DNA from: Mnemiopsis leidyi | Lineage: Eukaryota > Ctenophora > Tentaculata > Lobata > Bolinopsidae | Reading direction: 5' to 3' | NCBI GenBank assembly: GCA_000226015.1 | Contig: JH152662.1 | Location: 74,002 to 113,025 of the forward strand | DNA length: 39,024 nt | In this document: positions 10,630-23,700 of the stretch, one piece after another | Position numbering within the stretch: the first letter of the stretch is position 1 | Layout of the letters: each line of letters opens with the position of its first letter | Made by a program: the position numbers and the translations under genes | The notes under the pieces: generated by a model | What the model was told of the DNA's origin: nothing | What the model saw: only the letters and a program-made list of their open reading frames with translations | Databases searched by the model: none

Positions 10630-11125
10630 ATCACAACCTGGTCCTATTCTGAGTGCACAGGTCGCGTAGGGCGCGCGCACCGGAAGCTGCCGTTTCGCAG
10701 GAGCGGGGCTAGGCAACGTTCAGTAAGCCTAGCTCTGCTGCCGCGAACGGCGTTCACGTTCTCCAAGTTCAGAGTGTCGCACGGCCTTCTCGCTGCTCGC
10801 GCATTTCACGTTAACGGGCGATGCGCGTCTAAAATTTCTGTCGCCAGGCCAGAAATGCGTGCGAGCGCGTGATGCTGATGGCCGCGACAGTAGGTTATCA
10901 ACCTACAAATCGCCCGTTGAGATGGCCGCGACTGTAGGTTATCAACATATAACCAAAAATCTTACTCTAAATATTTTGACATGAAATTTGCGGGGTCCCA
11001 ACTGTGATGACATGGTCATCGTAACGGTAATTTACAGTTACTTGCTCCATGCTCTAACCAGAAATCTTTTGCGCGGCGGCGCGCGCCATCAATGTCAAAT
11101 GTACTAGCAGCCGCCGCGCGCGGCG
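10630..11125. repeat. CpG-rich patch with direct and inverted repeats
   Basis: This is the only CpG-rich stretch in the window. GATGGCCGCGAC(A/T)GTAGG followed by TTATCAAC occurs at 10877-10902 and again at 10921-10946. AACGGGCGAT (about 10812) and ATCGCCCGTT (about 10909) form an inverted pair. GCGCGGCGGC and GCCGCCGCGC (about 11071 and 11112) form another hairpin. A plus-strand open frame at 10594-10872 is arginine-rich and matches nothing known; it is probably a by-product of the base composition. The patch is most likely part of a mobile element. Confidence 0.4.
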
Positions 11126-11135
11126 TAGGCACCTG

Positions 11136-11243
11136 GTAAGGTGTTAATGTCAAGTCAACGGTCTTACTAAAATCAAAGTATAGTATATCAAAGTATTGTT
11201 GATCAACAGGATCACCTTCATCCAAAAGATTTAAGATGTACAA
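11136..11243 (-). pseudogene. Fragment of non-LTR retrotransposon reverse transcriptase
   Basis: The minus-strand frame begins with LNLLDEGDPVDQQYFDILYF then DFSKTVD. This matches the block around catalytic motif A of non-LTR (CR1/Jockey-type) reverse transcriptases, where LLDEG..VDVIYFDFSKAFD is typical; the first catalytic Asp is in YFDFSK. The frame then runs into unrelated CpG-rich sequence. Only about 36 residues are recognisable, with no start or end, so it is a dead fragment. It is oriented opposite to the larger fragment at 11641-12993. Confidence 0.6.
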
Positions 11244-11640
11244 CTATCAAAAGTTTCTAAAAGATTAGACAAGCACAATTTCTTTTAACAAATCCATGCT
11301 GATGCTTTGACATTTGAAATTCTTTCCTCTTGAAAATCTAACAAATGCTCTTTTACTATGTACTAGCTTTTCGTAAACCTTGCACAAAATACAAGTTAGG
11401 GATACCGGTCTATAATTTAAGGGATCAGACTTTGTTATACCATTTTAACAGTGCAACAACAAATGCGGACTTCCATATTTCAGGTAGAGTCCCTGTTTCT
11501 GAACACTGTTACTTCTTCAACAAATTGATCATCTTATGCTAGGGACTTAAACAACTTAGGGTGAACTCCATCTGGGTCTGAGCTCTTATTAAATATTAAC
11601 AATTAAGTTTTAAAAGTTAATTATTAACATTCGTACGGCA

Positions 11641-12993
11641 GTGCGCACCCTCCTGTCATTTTATTCCCATAGAAGGAATGAATGTCGGACAAAGTCAGAC
11701 AACTTAACATCAGAACTTCTTAAAACCATATCATCTATCACACATTCGTTGTCTTCAAAATTCAAATCTATTCGGCCCGGAAAAATGTTAGAAAATTTGA
11801 TTTATACAAGGCTTTATAGTTTCCTTATCTCCAAGGTTATCATACATGAGAACCAATATGGTTTCAGGTAAGTTTATTCTACCAGCCATATTAGGATCTC
11901 ATTAAACTGGTAGAAGGGTCTATGCAATAAAATGATTTGGGAATGTGTGTTTTATGGATACAATTTTATGTACAATAAACGGGTATATATACTAATTATT
12001 TGTTTCACTCTCAATTATTCTGTACAAGACAAAAAATTCATGACCAGGAACAAACAGCATGTTCTTGGCATATTAATTATTTTCAGGCATTTGACAAGTA
12101 ATTGACCACCGAAAGCTTATAACAAAATTGAATGATTATGGCATAAGAGGAAATGCCCTCAGACTTATTGATAGTAACTTTCCAACAGGAATCAGTTTGT
12201 AAGTGTCCTGGATATTGAATCAGACCAATTACCAGTCCACTTTGGTGCACCAAAGGGGAGTTTCCTAGGGCCTCTACTGGCTGTATTGTTTATAAATGAT
12301 ATCTGTTACATAGCTGACAAGGGTAAGTTTATCCTATTTGCTGACGATACTAATATCTTTGATGCCGCCTGTGGATATATTCTCGGTATGAAGAAATGTT
12401 TACATGAATCACTGTATAAACAGATGTGCCATTCCATTTTGAATCACATTTATGTTTCGCAATATCAGTCAGGGGTGGTGTTTCAAATAATCAGTAAAGA
12501 CCACTCTTTGTGACCCAATAGAAATGTATTAGAATACTCTTCAGTGACTAGGAAAGTTATATTGATAAGTTTAGAACTTTCGCCAGAGCAAGGGAAATTA
12601 GATGCCAGAGTTTGTGCCATGAATTCTATGTGAAAGAATCTACTAAACTGCTCTCCTCTAAGCATGAGCTCCTTACCTAGCTCCTTACCTAGCTGTAGAA
12701 ATACTATACGGATTAATCACTTACTAACTTACTAGATACTGCTGCTCAATGGAATTAGTAAAAATACACCTGTCTCATTGTACTATCTACTAAATATATC
12801 GAATTGAAAGGATAATCTACTAATCACACCCTTCCCTTCTAGTCAATTTCTTAACAAATCTGCTTGGCTATGGAATAACTTCCGAAAAACGGGGCTATTT
12901 GTCTTCACTTCGTCTTACAACACACTGAAAGGAAGGCTCAAATTTTCATTACTCAAAGCTCAGGGTATGTATGGATCTGACTGGTGTGAATAA
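11641..12993 (+). pseudogene. Degenerate non-LTR retrotransposon reverse transcriptase
   Basis: Pieces of one reverse transcriptase appear in the correct order on the plus strand, in shifting frames and with stops. PGKMLENLIYTRLYSFLIS and NQYGFR (11641-11873) correspond to the fingers region. HRKLITKLNDYGIRGNALRL (about 12107-12166) lies between motifs A and B. FGAPKGSFLGPLLAVLFIND (about 12242-12300) is the motif B region. FILFADDTNIF (about 12328-12360) contains the motif C FADD. SAWLWNNF through TLKGRLKFSLL (about 12856-12960) is the C-terminal thumb-like tail, ending at a TAA at 12991. No endonuclease domain or poly(A) tail was identified. CR1, Jockey and Rex-like clades all fit, so the clade is unassigned. 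Confidence 0.8.
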
Positions 12994-14724
12994 AACATCA
13001 CGAAGTTCCATAACGCGACAGAGATGACTGAATTTAACAAACTTTGATTATGTGGGTACTTCAGAACCCTTTCGCCAGTCCACATTAGCCTGAGTGAAGT
13101 ATGGTAATTAAGCGCAAAAGATGCTGGCACAAAATTGGCACACTGGATCACACTATCGACTAAAAACGATGAAGAGCCCTCTCTATACACGATAATTCCT
13201 GAAAGGTGGTGAAGTATTAAATTTAAAGTTTTAATTTTTCTGTGGAAAAGCAAAGATGCTAAAAACACCAGCAGGTAGCCCATCCTCCAGACAGGTTTAG
13301 TTTTACACACTGGCAGATCAATTAACCCAGCAGTATCTCACCCCATCTACAGTTAATAATCAACAATTAATAATTGCATGACACCAGTTGACCAGTATTA
13401 TGCATATATTCAGATTAAACTTTTAGGGGCAAAGCCTGCAAAAGATTTACAGTAAGGCACACACTTTTGGGGGTCGAAGACCATCTTTCAAGTTTGAATG
13501 ACGAATCTGTTGTTAATACTAAGTTTGAGCATGACTCTTAAGCTGAATTATAAAATTCCTTGTTCCAAAGACCTGGGTCCTGGACTAGGTCTTCAATCAA
13601 CTTTACAAAATTTTAAAATATCTCTTCCTCTTTTGACCTTTAAAACTTGGATGAGCTGTCAAAATATTATCATATCATTCGAAATGACATTAAATCAGTA
13701 GTTCTATTCTTTTTCTGCCCGTTTTGTCTTTAAGGAACCCTTTGTATATGTTGTGTATGGTTTAGGACAAGCAAGACAATTCATGTACTTAGAAGTTGCA
13801 TCGATATAACATATATAGTACAAGATATTGTAAAATTGCTGCATAAAACCGAGTAGTAGGTACATTCTGTGTTTGTTTATGCTGATAACACCAAACAGTA
13901 AACATGATGAGCATATGATAATATGGTGACTGATAATTCTAATTTTTATTGTTATCAGGTAAGTATTTTTGAAGGATAACACAGCTGCTAAAAGCTTAAT
14001 TTAGTACCAACATCTGTACTGCAACTGTATTATAGTAGACTGTAAACATACATATTTTGAATAACGTCACTACACTATTCTTCGTCTGTGCTGTCTCATG
14101 CACCTTATGGACTAGGGATATACAGACACACGACAGTTTATTTATTTCTAACCCCCAACTGCAGTGTTTGTGTGGGTATATTGTAGGGCATGTGCCATCG
14201 TATCACCTCAGCAGTTTAAATTACATTACCATCATTAGTCTAGTTAAAAATGAGATAGCTCTACATTTTTAAGTTTTTAGGGCTCGTCGGAGTTTCCTGT
14301 AGCTGTATTTAGTCTCAAATACATTACGTCTCATAGCATTTTTTTTGGTAAAACTGTAATTTTATGCCAGATCATATTAATGATGTATTCTTTGAGTTAT
14401 TGATGAGTGATAATATATCTTGTAGACCTGATCCTAACCTTAGACCTTATTGTTTCACGTCTGAAGTAAGCCTCACGAATAACTAAACTTTCGTTACATA
14501 TCTATTGTTCTTAACATCACCACATATCATCACTGAGAATGAAAATTGACGTTGAGTTTACTATTCAGATCGAGTTCTTATTAATTTTAAGACTATCTAA
14601 TTTGGCTTTAAACATAATATCGTCTTACAGCTCTGTGTAATTGGTTAAAGATCTGAACCCTAACCAAGTTATTACATTGCAGCTAGTCAATGTGATCTGC
14701 TAAGAAGGCTCACGAAATGAGTTT
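12994..14724. other. Intergenic, upstream flank of slingshot
   Basis: No supported coding exon. Minus-strand frames at 13310-12960 (116 codons) and 13982-13704 (92 codons) have no recognisable motif and no splice context. The last few hundred bases precede the slingshot start codon and should hold its promoter or 5' UTR; an acceptor-like ATTACATTGCAG at about 14674-14685 would allow a non-coding first exon. No TATA box is obvious. Confidence 0.35.
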
Positions 14725-17700
14725 ATGCGAGGTGTTCGTGAAATGACTGAAAATGTAGAAACTCCAGGAAAAACAGCACATGAAACACAGCAAATTGAGG
14801 TAGCCGAGGGGGAAGAAGAGGTCAGAGAGGAGAGTAGCAATTCAGAGGCTGACAGAGTTGAGGGTCTCACGATGGACACAGATTTCAGTGACCTCATGTC
14901 CTCCAACGACTTAGATGATGTCAGATCTGGTTCCAGTCGATCTCGCAGGTTTGATATAATCTGCTAAAAAATCTTATTGTCTTGTTCTATGTTAGCAATC
15001 GCGATTAAATGGGCTTTACGCCATGAATTAAAAAATGTTGTCATCAAATTGGTAATGTTATCGGGAGTGCAATTATCATACGGTTGAATTTTACCTAATG
15101 CCAACACTAAAATGGGTAATTGCTTTGTCTTCGATCAACCCGATTTGACCGTCTGTATTTCGTATTTTGACAAGTTGGTTCTTAAACATGTAAATGATTG
15201 AATGTTTATCTTGACAGGAGATGTCGCTTTCCCTAATTTGGAATTACCCGCAATATCATCATTTGCATTCGTGCTTGCCATCAGCATATTTTCAAGACAA
15301 TGTCTTTTTAACCGCTTGACACGTGAATAAAAGCTCATGACTTTATGATATATAATACCGCAGTACATACACCATTATTTTCTCCTTTCCCTCTATGAAT
15401 AACAAACCCTCTGCAGTCACTTTACTGTGAAGGGTAAGCACCTGTCATTTTATGATATGTTGGGTATTGTCAAACATATTTTAAGTCGTCTATTGGAATC
15501 AGATGTCGGTGTTTTAATCAGAAATAGAACTGCTTACGTAGTTGCGTTGATCTTGTAACATGGAATACCCAATGTCGGTATAGCAAGGAAAGTATTCCAG
15601 AAGCGGACGACCGACGACGTGTATTTGATTTTTACCCCATACCAAGCCTTATCTACTGAGAGGTTTCTTGATGCAGATCAGTGCTTTTTTATAAAGAACC
15701 CAACTAAAACTTATAGCTGATAACCCGGTAATCCAGCTGGAAACTAACTTTGTACTTAGAAATTCCGAAGTGTAAACTGTTTACGTAAGTGCGTCGTGCA
15801 CGTGTAGGTACCTTTGTGTGCGTGTATGTTGTACGTGTGTACGTGTATGTTGTACGTGTGTACGTGTATGTTGTACGTGTGTACGTGTATGTTGTACGTG
15901 TGTACGTGTATGTTGTACGTGCGTACGTGTTATGTACCTGTTATGTGCTCCGACTAGTCTAGCAAACTCGTCACACTGACGCACAGACCTGATCATGTGT
16001 ATTACGATGTATGTGTGCAATTCTACACATGCAGCATCAATTCTCGTTATATTGGGCATGTCCACTCACTAATATGGTTTTAATGGCAGACTGAGCTCCA
16101 TCAAATCCGCCTCCTGAAGCCCAGCTCGTATATCTGGCAATTTGAACTTTCCAGGGAGCTCTGACCCAGACTCGGTGTCGGATAAAGTACGTGTAAAGAT
16201 CAGCGGGTAACGTGGCGGAACTGGAGAAATTACCAAGTAACACTTCGGAAATCTGGCTCGGAAACCGCTTTGTTCGGCTAATAATTGGGCATTGACAACT
16301 CAAATTGATAAATTACGCCATGGCATTGCCCTCCCTTCTGTAATTTTATAGAAGTTGCGATGAATGGCAAATATTGGTCTTGACTGAGAGGCTATACGAC
16401 ACGTACATTTTGTAAACAAGTCGCACAGCAGTATTGTTAACCGATAAGGGCTCAAATTATTGGAATATAAAGTGTGGGACAAGTGTAGGAAGTTCTCAAA
16501 TTTCACATCAAACTTTTATCGGAAGGTAAGAAAACCCTGAAGAAATATTGTACGACCAATACCATATTTTCCGTTTATCATAAAAAGAACAAAGAGCTTG
16601 TTTTAGTTGTACATCACTCACATGAAATCTTAACAATTGCAAATTTTTTCCCATGGCTTATCTTCCCTACTTCCTTTTCTCATACAGGAGGATATTTCAA
16701 ACCTGCTAATGAGGTGTTATAGCAGAGCCCCGTGCCTGGTCGCATATCCTGGTATTGTAGAACTGTTCTACGACACAATTTGTACCATCTGGTGGGGTCT
16801 CTCGGCCGGGGGATCATGTTACTTCGCCACTCTCACTGAAAATGTGTGATATGTTAGTGTACGTGATATTTTGGCAATTGCGAATTTTTGTACTTGTACG
16901 AGTATAAGTACTGGATATGGTAGTGTTGTGTTGGACATTTGGAATTTATGTGTCTTATGAGAGAAGTTGAGATAAGATAACAGATTGGAAATACAAAGGG
17001 TTTAATGTTCAAATTATTTGCTATCGTGGTAAGGAAGTCGTGGTAAGGAAATAAGTAATATAACATGAATGATGAGAGTTATAATATGTCAATCTATTAT
17101 GGGCTGCTACTTATCAAGTTTCTGTTCAAATGGCAAATTGATCCCAGCTGATAAAAAGGAAGATACAAATCTTCTTGAGTGAGTACTTTGATAATTTCTA
17201 GAGCATATTTCCGATTATCGCTACACAATGAAAAGTTAAGCATAATATTCTAACGAGATGTATTAGATTAGGGCTTTGTTACATGGCTTTATAGCTCTTT
17301 TGGAGAAATCCTTAAAATGCTAGAAATATTTTCTGTTGTGTAATCAGTTCGCAATCGAAGACGTATTCTTGCATTCTTTAGGTCTGATAAATGAGGGCTA
17401 CTTAAAACGTTCTCTGTGTCTCTGAAGACAAGCGTCCACGTATCTCAGAAGATTATGTCAAGATAAGAAATAATTTTCAGTTATGTATGATAATTCGATA
17501 GATTAGATAGACTTTGCATATAGCAGGAGATATCAACTTGCACAAAACTTTCATCTTTGCTCCAATTAAGGCAGAATTACGCCCAACATACGTGACATAA
17601 TTTTCCCTGCTAAACTCTATTTCAGTAGTTCGCAGCGCCTCGAATACATATAGGCGGCTGCATATGTTGACCTCATGCTTCTTAAATTTCGATTTTAAGA

Positions 17701-20700
17701 AACACTTTAAGTCCTGCTATCGTTGTTTCATAATAGCATTAGACTGATCAGGAATCCTGTCAAAAAGAGCATGTATTTTTCTGAGTACTCTGTTTGGATT
17801 GTCTTGATGACAAACCCTTTCTGAATACCATTGACTCATTAAGTCAATAATAATGAGGGTGTGGTTAAAGTTATGGGGTTGTGAAAGATAAATAAACTCA
17901 ATTGAATGATAGTTGTGTTCCTTAATAAACAGTTCTAATGAAGCTCTCTTGTCAAGACAAGTTCTTCTTAAACAGATTGTTGCTTAACTCCTTACCTGAC
18001 AAGCACATGTCCTCCAATATTAAGTAGTGATATTAAGTAATATTTCTTGAGTTTCCATATAGGGCTAATATTATATCGGGTCTTCGCATTATTTCCGATC
18101 ACCACAGACGACACCGTATTGGACATTTTCAGAAGTCTTTGAAAATAAAAGATCTCGCTGCTTAGGTTTTTACTTCTGAACCGCGCTTTCTAACCAATCC
18201 TTTAAGGCTGTTGCGCGGACAAAGCCCCCATATCTATTGCTAGTGGTCATTCAATAGGAGAGTACAAAATGCACTTTTTCAGCAGCCACTGCAACAGTTG
18301 TAAGCCGCGCGATAGAGAAACGCGCGCTTTTTCTTAAACAAACGTTCATTCTGTGACATAATGCAACCGATCGTTCATCGGTTGCCTTTTAATTGCGATA
18401 GCGATTACTTAATATGACCATCAATTTTCTTTTATAAATAGTCATGTCCTAACCTTAATTACATACTTCTTTCAGCCACAGCGTAGAAAGCATTCTCACA
18501 GCCAAGAGTTTTGCCAGAAATATTCCCGGCTTAGTACAAAGTTTATCGGACCAAGAAAAAAGTAAGTTAGAAGTTTCAAATCTTATATTTATGATGAATC
18601 AATGAAACTACCTCATTTTCCTAACAAACTGTTTAAATCAATCAGCCACTAACTTGTCCTATTTCTCTAGTTTTCCCTGTATATGGCAGTAAGTATGTGA
18701 GCGTGGTTTTACCCGTAAGTGATTCATGTCATGATCGATGACTAAACTGAAAATGTACTGATAAAAATGCCATTTCTGTCTGAAACGCTTCTGGCATGAG
18801 ATTCTGTCTTAATATTCTGTTTCTCTTGTCGAATTACTACCACGTTTAATCTTTAGTCACATTTCAACGCTGACACGTGATGCGTGGAATTGAGTAGGCA
18901 TGATTTCTGGTCTATGAAAACATGCACAAAAACAGCTGGCCGTTCTTTTATGATTACTTGAACTCTGAGAAGTTAGACTTAGTAGAACTTACGTCTTATC
19001 ATAGCTTTACTAGAACTGCTCAGTCAAGCATGATGAGCTATGTACATAATCACAGTTCAACACAATCATATTCTTTCACTGACTACGGCTGAGTGCGGCT
19101 TAAAGATCGGTAGTTACTTAAATAACCAAATACTCATCATACTATTACAGGTCTGATAAAGTGTATAACACAGCGTATTCTGGATGAAGTGATGCCTCGA
19201 CCCTCTGCCCAAAGACCAGCCTATCTAGAACATTCCATTCAGCTTGTAAGTGTTCTACTCTACCTCAAAGTCTGTTAAGCAATTCTTCAGTTCTGCGTTC
19301 CTTGATGATAATTCCTTGATATTGATTATGTGGAACTTGTTTCATTATCATAAAGCCATACCCTGTCCTTAATCTGTCCTTCGTACCCCTGGTTGTAATT
19401 GTACAGAGATGCGACCTAATTATGGCACCACGATGCCGTGTACAGTGTACACTATACAACGTATAATCATACTTCCCCGTCACTACGATACAAGCATACT
19501 TTTATTTTACACCAACCCACCCACCACCTGTAATATTTATAGTCATCAAGCTAATTTTACTCGCCCAAAATAATCACTAAGTGCACACACATTATAATCG
19601 AAGTCATAGATGCACGCCTCTCTTGTTTAATCGTAAGCTGGAATGTGAGAATGTGAAAGATATGATGAATTTTCAAGACTGTGCCAGAATGACATTTTTG
19701 TTTGCTTTGTTTACACACGGTTTAGTGCGGTAAACAAATAGTAATTTAGGTCTATGCTAAAGCTAATCCCAGATATATATAATCATAAGTAATAATCAAC
19801 GTCTTACGATTAACGTAACTCAACCGTCAATTTACCATGTTTAAACAACACATAGGTGTCACCTCAGCTAGTCTCAAAGTCAAATGCTCTCTTTGATGAA
19901 AAAAGTCTCAAAACAACGCCATCTTTACTACTCATACCCTCTAAACACAAATCAAGTCACCTACTTTATCCAAGTCTAAAAGTAACACGTGCAGGTGGTT
20001 CCTGGGGCGGTGAAGTCCCCCGAAAGCAAGAAGCGATACATGGTGATCATGGTGGGATCTCACCTGGACCCTGGATATGGAGAGGACATCCACGAGCACG
20101 CCATCTTGGGGATAAACATCAGCAACAACGTCCCAGATAACGTCCCCGCTTGTCCAAACCACAGAGAGGTTTGGATCCTTACTTACCAGATCAGATCACC
20201 TAAACTTATTATTTAGCCTTACTGACGGCGTTATTGCGAGCACTATTTAGCTCTACTATCTTTTTACTCGTGATTTTTGTCATCTGTAACAGCCGTGTTC
20301 GTTTAGAAAGATCATTGGATGCAGAATAGCCACGCTTGTCACCATATATCATTTTAACTGGTTGAAACAGAAATTTTTCAGTCACCGACTGGTTGTCAAG
20401 GTGATATAACAGTTGCCATGGCGCTGCCAGTAACTAAGGGAGTTTCTATAGAGATGGATGGTGATGGTGGCATAAAGATACGTTCCTCTCAAAACAACGT
20501 TCAGTACATTTTCAAACCAGTCAACTTGCAGGCTCTGTGGTGAGTTACTAGAACAAATGTACCATCGCCACGTTTACCTATTTCATGACTAAGAAAAAAT
20601 ATGAAGGGTTGTTTCCAGGGTGTAGTCATGGTAATATGTACCATATCTCAGGGTAGCGTACTCGTATCTAAACCCGGACATTGAGAACGCCCGAAGAAAC

Positions 20701-23700
20701 AACTTCTTTCCGGGAAGTAGGAATCATCACACGTGGGCGGGATGTTACACAGCCAGGATACCTGACTTCCTCGACTCGGAGGACGACTGGGAGGACAACT
20801 CACTCATAGAGAACCAAGTTGCTAAACACGACTTTAAAGAGTGAGTCTTGGAGTTAGATTTTCTATAAAACTTTCCTGATTGTACATAAAGATCAATGAT
20901 GGCTATATTTAGTCCCCCGGCCCCTTGCAATACAAGTTTAGATTGTACAATTCAAGGCGTGGTAAGCCTCCCTCCAAAAAGTATTAATTTATATGCCCAA
21001 GAGGACCAAGTCTCTCAGGAAGCAAAGTTATGATGTATAATGTACATATTGTACATTACATGCACTCACACGATGTTTTCCTTAGTTGGGGGCCTATAGC
21101 TATCAGCTCTGTGTCTAATTGATGTCGCATAAAGCTTAGAACCGCTGTATGTGTATAGAGTTCATGTTGAAACTGAAATTAAAGATAACTAAAAGTTTTG
21201 GGCTCGATTTTTCGTTAAAACTTATCAAAGGCAATCAATATGAATTTGGTTCATAACAGCGGAGGTTTTAACTCCGAAAATGATTGATGAAACTTCACTA
21301 CTTGCAAATTGTACAATGTACATTTATCCTGCACTCTCATAACGGATGTCAATGGTACAAGTGAACATTTCGCCTTTTTATCTTTTAAAAAACCCATTAA
21401 AATTTCAGCGAGAAAATCAAGAGGATAATGGAGAAGATTCTGTTTAGAATGAGAGAGATAATTATGACGATAGATCTGGATAACGCCAGTTGCCTGGAAA
21501 TACGGAAACAGCTCGAGTCTGACTTTAACGTCAACCTTACTCCATACAAACGCTTCATAGACGAGCAGGTATTTCCTGTAGATCTAGGTTTGTACATTTG
21601 TTCTCGGTTCTGCTGTCTCTGTTCTGCTGTCAGCTAAATTCTTGGTCTGATTTACTTTTCAGATCACTGTTATGAAATAGTCCGATCTTCAGGTTTAATT
21701 ATATCGTATTTGGATACTATGTAGGCGAGAGATCTACGTAACCTCTTTACTTTTACAACTTTGACTATAAAGACATTCAGTATCCGGTGCCTTCAGATTG
21801 TCAAGGTATTTGGACAATCCACCGAGGCTCCCAGTAAAATATTCGACTATCTGTACCTTGGAAACGAATGGAACGCCAGCAATTTAACCCAACTAAAACA
21901 ATACGGAGTTACCCATGTCCTCAACGTAACGATGGAGATAGCTAATTTCTTCAGCCATGAATTTGTTTACAAAACTATCAGGTGTGTTTTATGTCTAGTA
22001 ACCAATTTTTTACAGTTTGTACATTTCCAAACTGCGAAATGCACTTTCTTCTCTGTGAGTCAATCCACAAAAAGGTTCGTACGAATTTTGCAGTTCATGG
22101 TCAAAATATTGAAATGGCTATTGTAGGAGCGACCGTTCATGTGCTCATTACATTTTAACCGTTATAAAAACTTCCCTGACATTCAAACAGCGTCGCTTAG
22201 GTTGCATATTAATTCATTTTCCGTCATTTTAATCATTTCAAACCAATCTTAACGTCAAATAAACACTGTGGAGTACTCTACCTCTTCCTTATTTAGTCAA
22301 AAAGAAGAACTCAGACAACACCTCCTAAGATCATGATAGCCTCACCTAATTTAATCAGTCTCCCAAATCGAAACTGTCATTCTTCTTGACATGAGTCACA
22401 AAAAGTGACGATCCCGGAACTTCCTCAAAATAACCTATTTCCAGAATTAAGGACGAGGAAGCGAGCTATCTCCAGCAGTATTGGGACGACACTTACAACT
22501 TCATTAAAGACGCTAAACGACAGAACAAGAAAGTTTTTGTTCACTGTCGGATGGGTGTCAGCAGATCAGCATCATGTGTAAGTGTTAATGTTTTTGTCCA
22601 TCTCCAAATGAAAGAAAAAACTTGAAGTTCATCATAAAATTCTCAACTAAAAACTTTAATTTGTATGCCTTTTTGTGAATCGTATTACTGCAACAAATCG
22701 ACGTGGCACAACTATGTCGTTACTGTGCTAATATTGATATTTTTGTGTCTTTGTGATCCAATGAATTGTTCCAGGTCATTGCGTACATAATGAAGGAATA
22801 TTCGATGAACATCTCTGTTGCGCAAGAGTATGTCAAAAAGATCCGCTCCTGTGTAAATCCAAATCCTGGATTCCAGAAACAGCTAGAGGAGTATAATGGA
22901 ATCCTTGAAGCCAGGTTAGCTGGTTACAAGCAAAAAATCACTTAATTGATTTTAATTAAAAGAGTTTAAGATTTATAAGATTTCTAAATCATGAGATAAT
23001 AAAGCACTAAGGGCTAAAACACTGAGCGAAATGATGTACTCTTGTCTGCACGTCTTAAGTGTTCTTCACCTCAGGTACAACAACACATACGGTATTCACG
23101 CCAGACGGATGAACCGCTGTCCTCAGATTCCAGAGCAAAAGCTGATCACCGAACGCTGGCTGAAGGAGTACGGACAGCAGCAGGACGACAATGTCTCAAC
23201 AGAACCAGCAAACGTAAGTTCCATCCTCTTGGTTAAACCTGTTCTCCTTTTCCGATTATTCTAGATTATTCTAGAGCAGCAGACAGCAATAAAAACCTTT
23301 CATGAATAGGGTGAAACTAAAGAAATGTTCTACTTCCAACGAGAATCCAGGGCCGTGTACCAGTGATAGCAGTATATCCTCGTCTGTGTACATACAGATG
23401 TCTTGAAACAGATTATTTGTGGACGCTATATCGAACTGTTTCTTAACCAGATCTAGATTTCTGACTCCGTCGAAAAGTCTCAACCGTGCATCATCCAGAG
23501 GACAACTTCTCGCACGAACTCTAAATATCTTTATTATAGCGAAAATCACGTCGTGTACGTCCCTTTTTGAGAGAATCCTGACTGTCTGACATGCAGAGGT
23601 TTCAATAAGACCATCGTTTTCACAGAACAGGTTCACAAATCCCTCGACGAAAACTCCTGACAAATATCTGGAGTATGTTTTACAACATGTCAACAGTTTC

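Noticed and set aside
10594..10872. 92-codon plus-strand frame in the CpG-rich patch
   Set aside because: Arginine-rich and featureless, as expected from GC-rich sequence poor in stop codons; no family likeness.
16037..16303. Minus-strand 88-codon frame in slingshot intron 1
   Set aside because: No motif, no signal peptide and no splice partner found; left as unexplained sequence.
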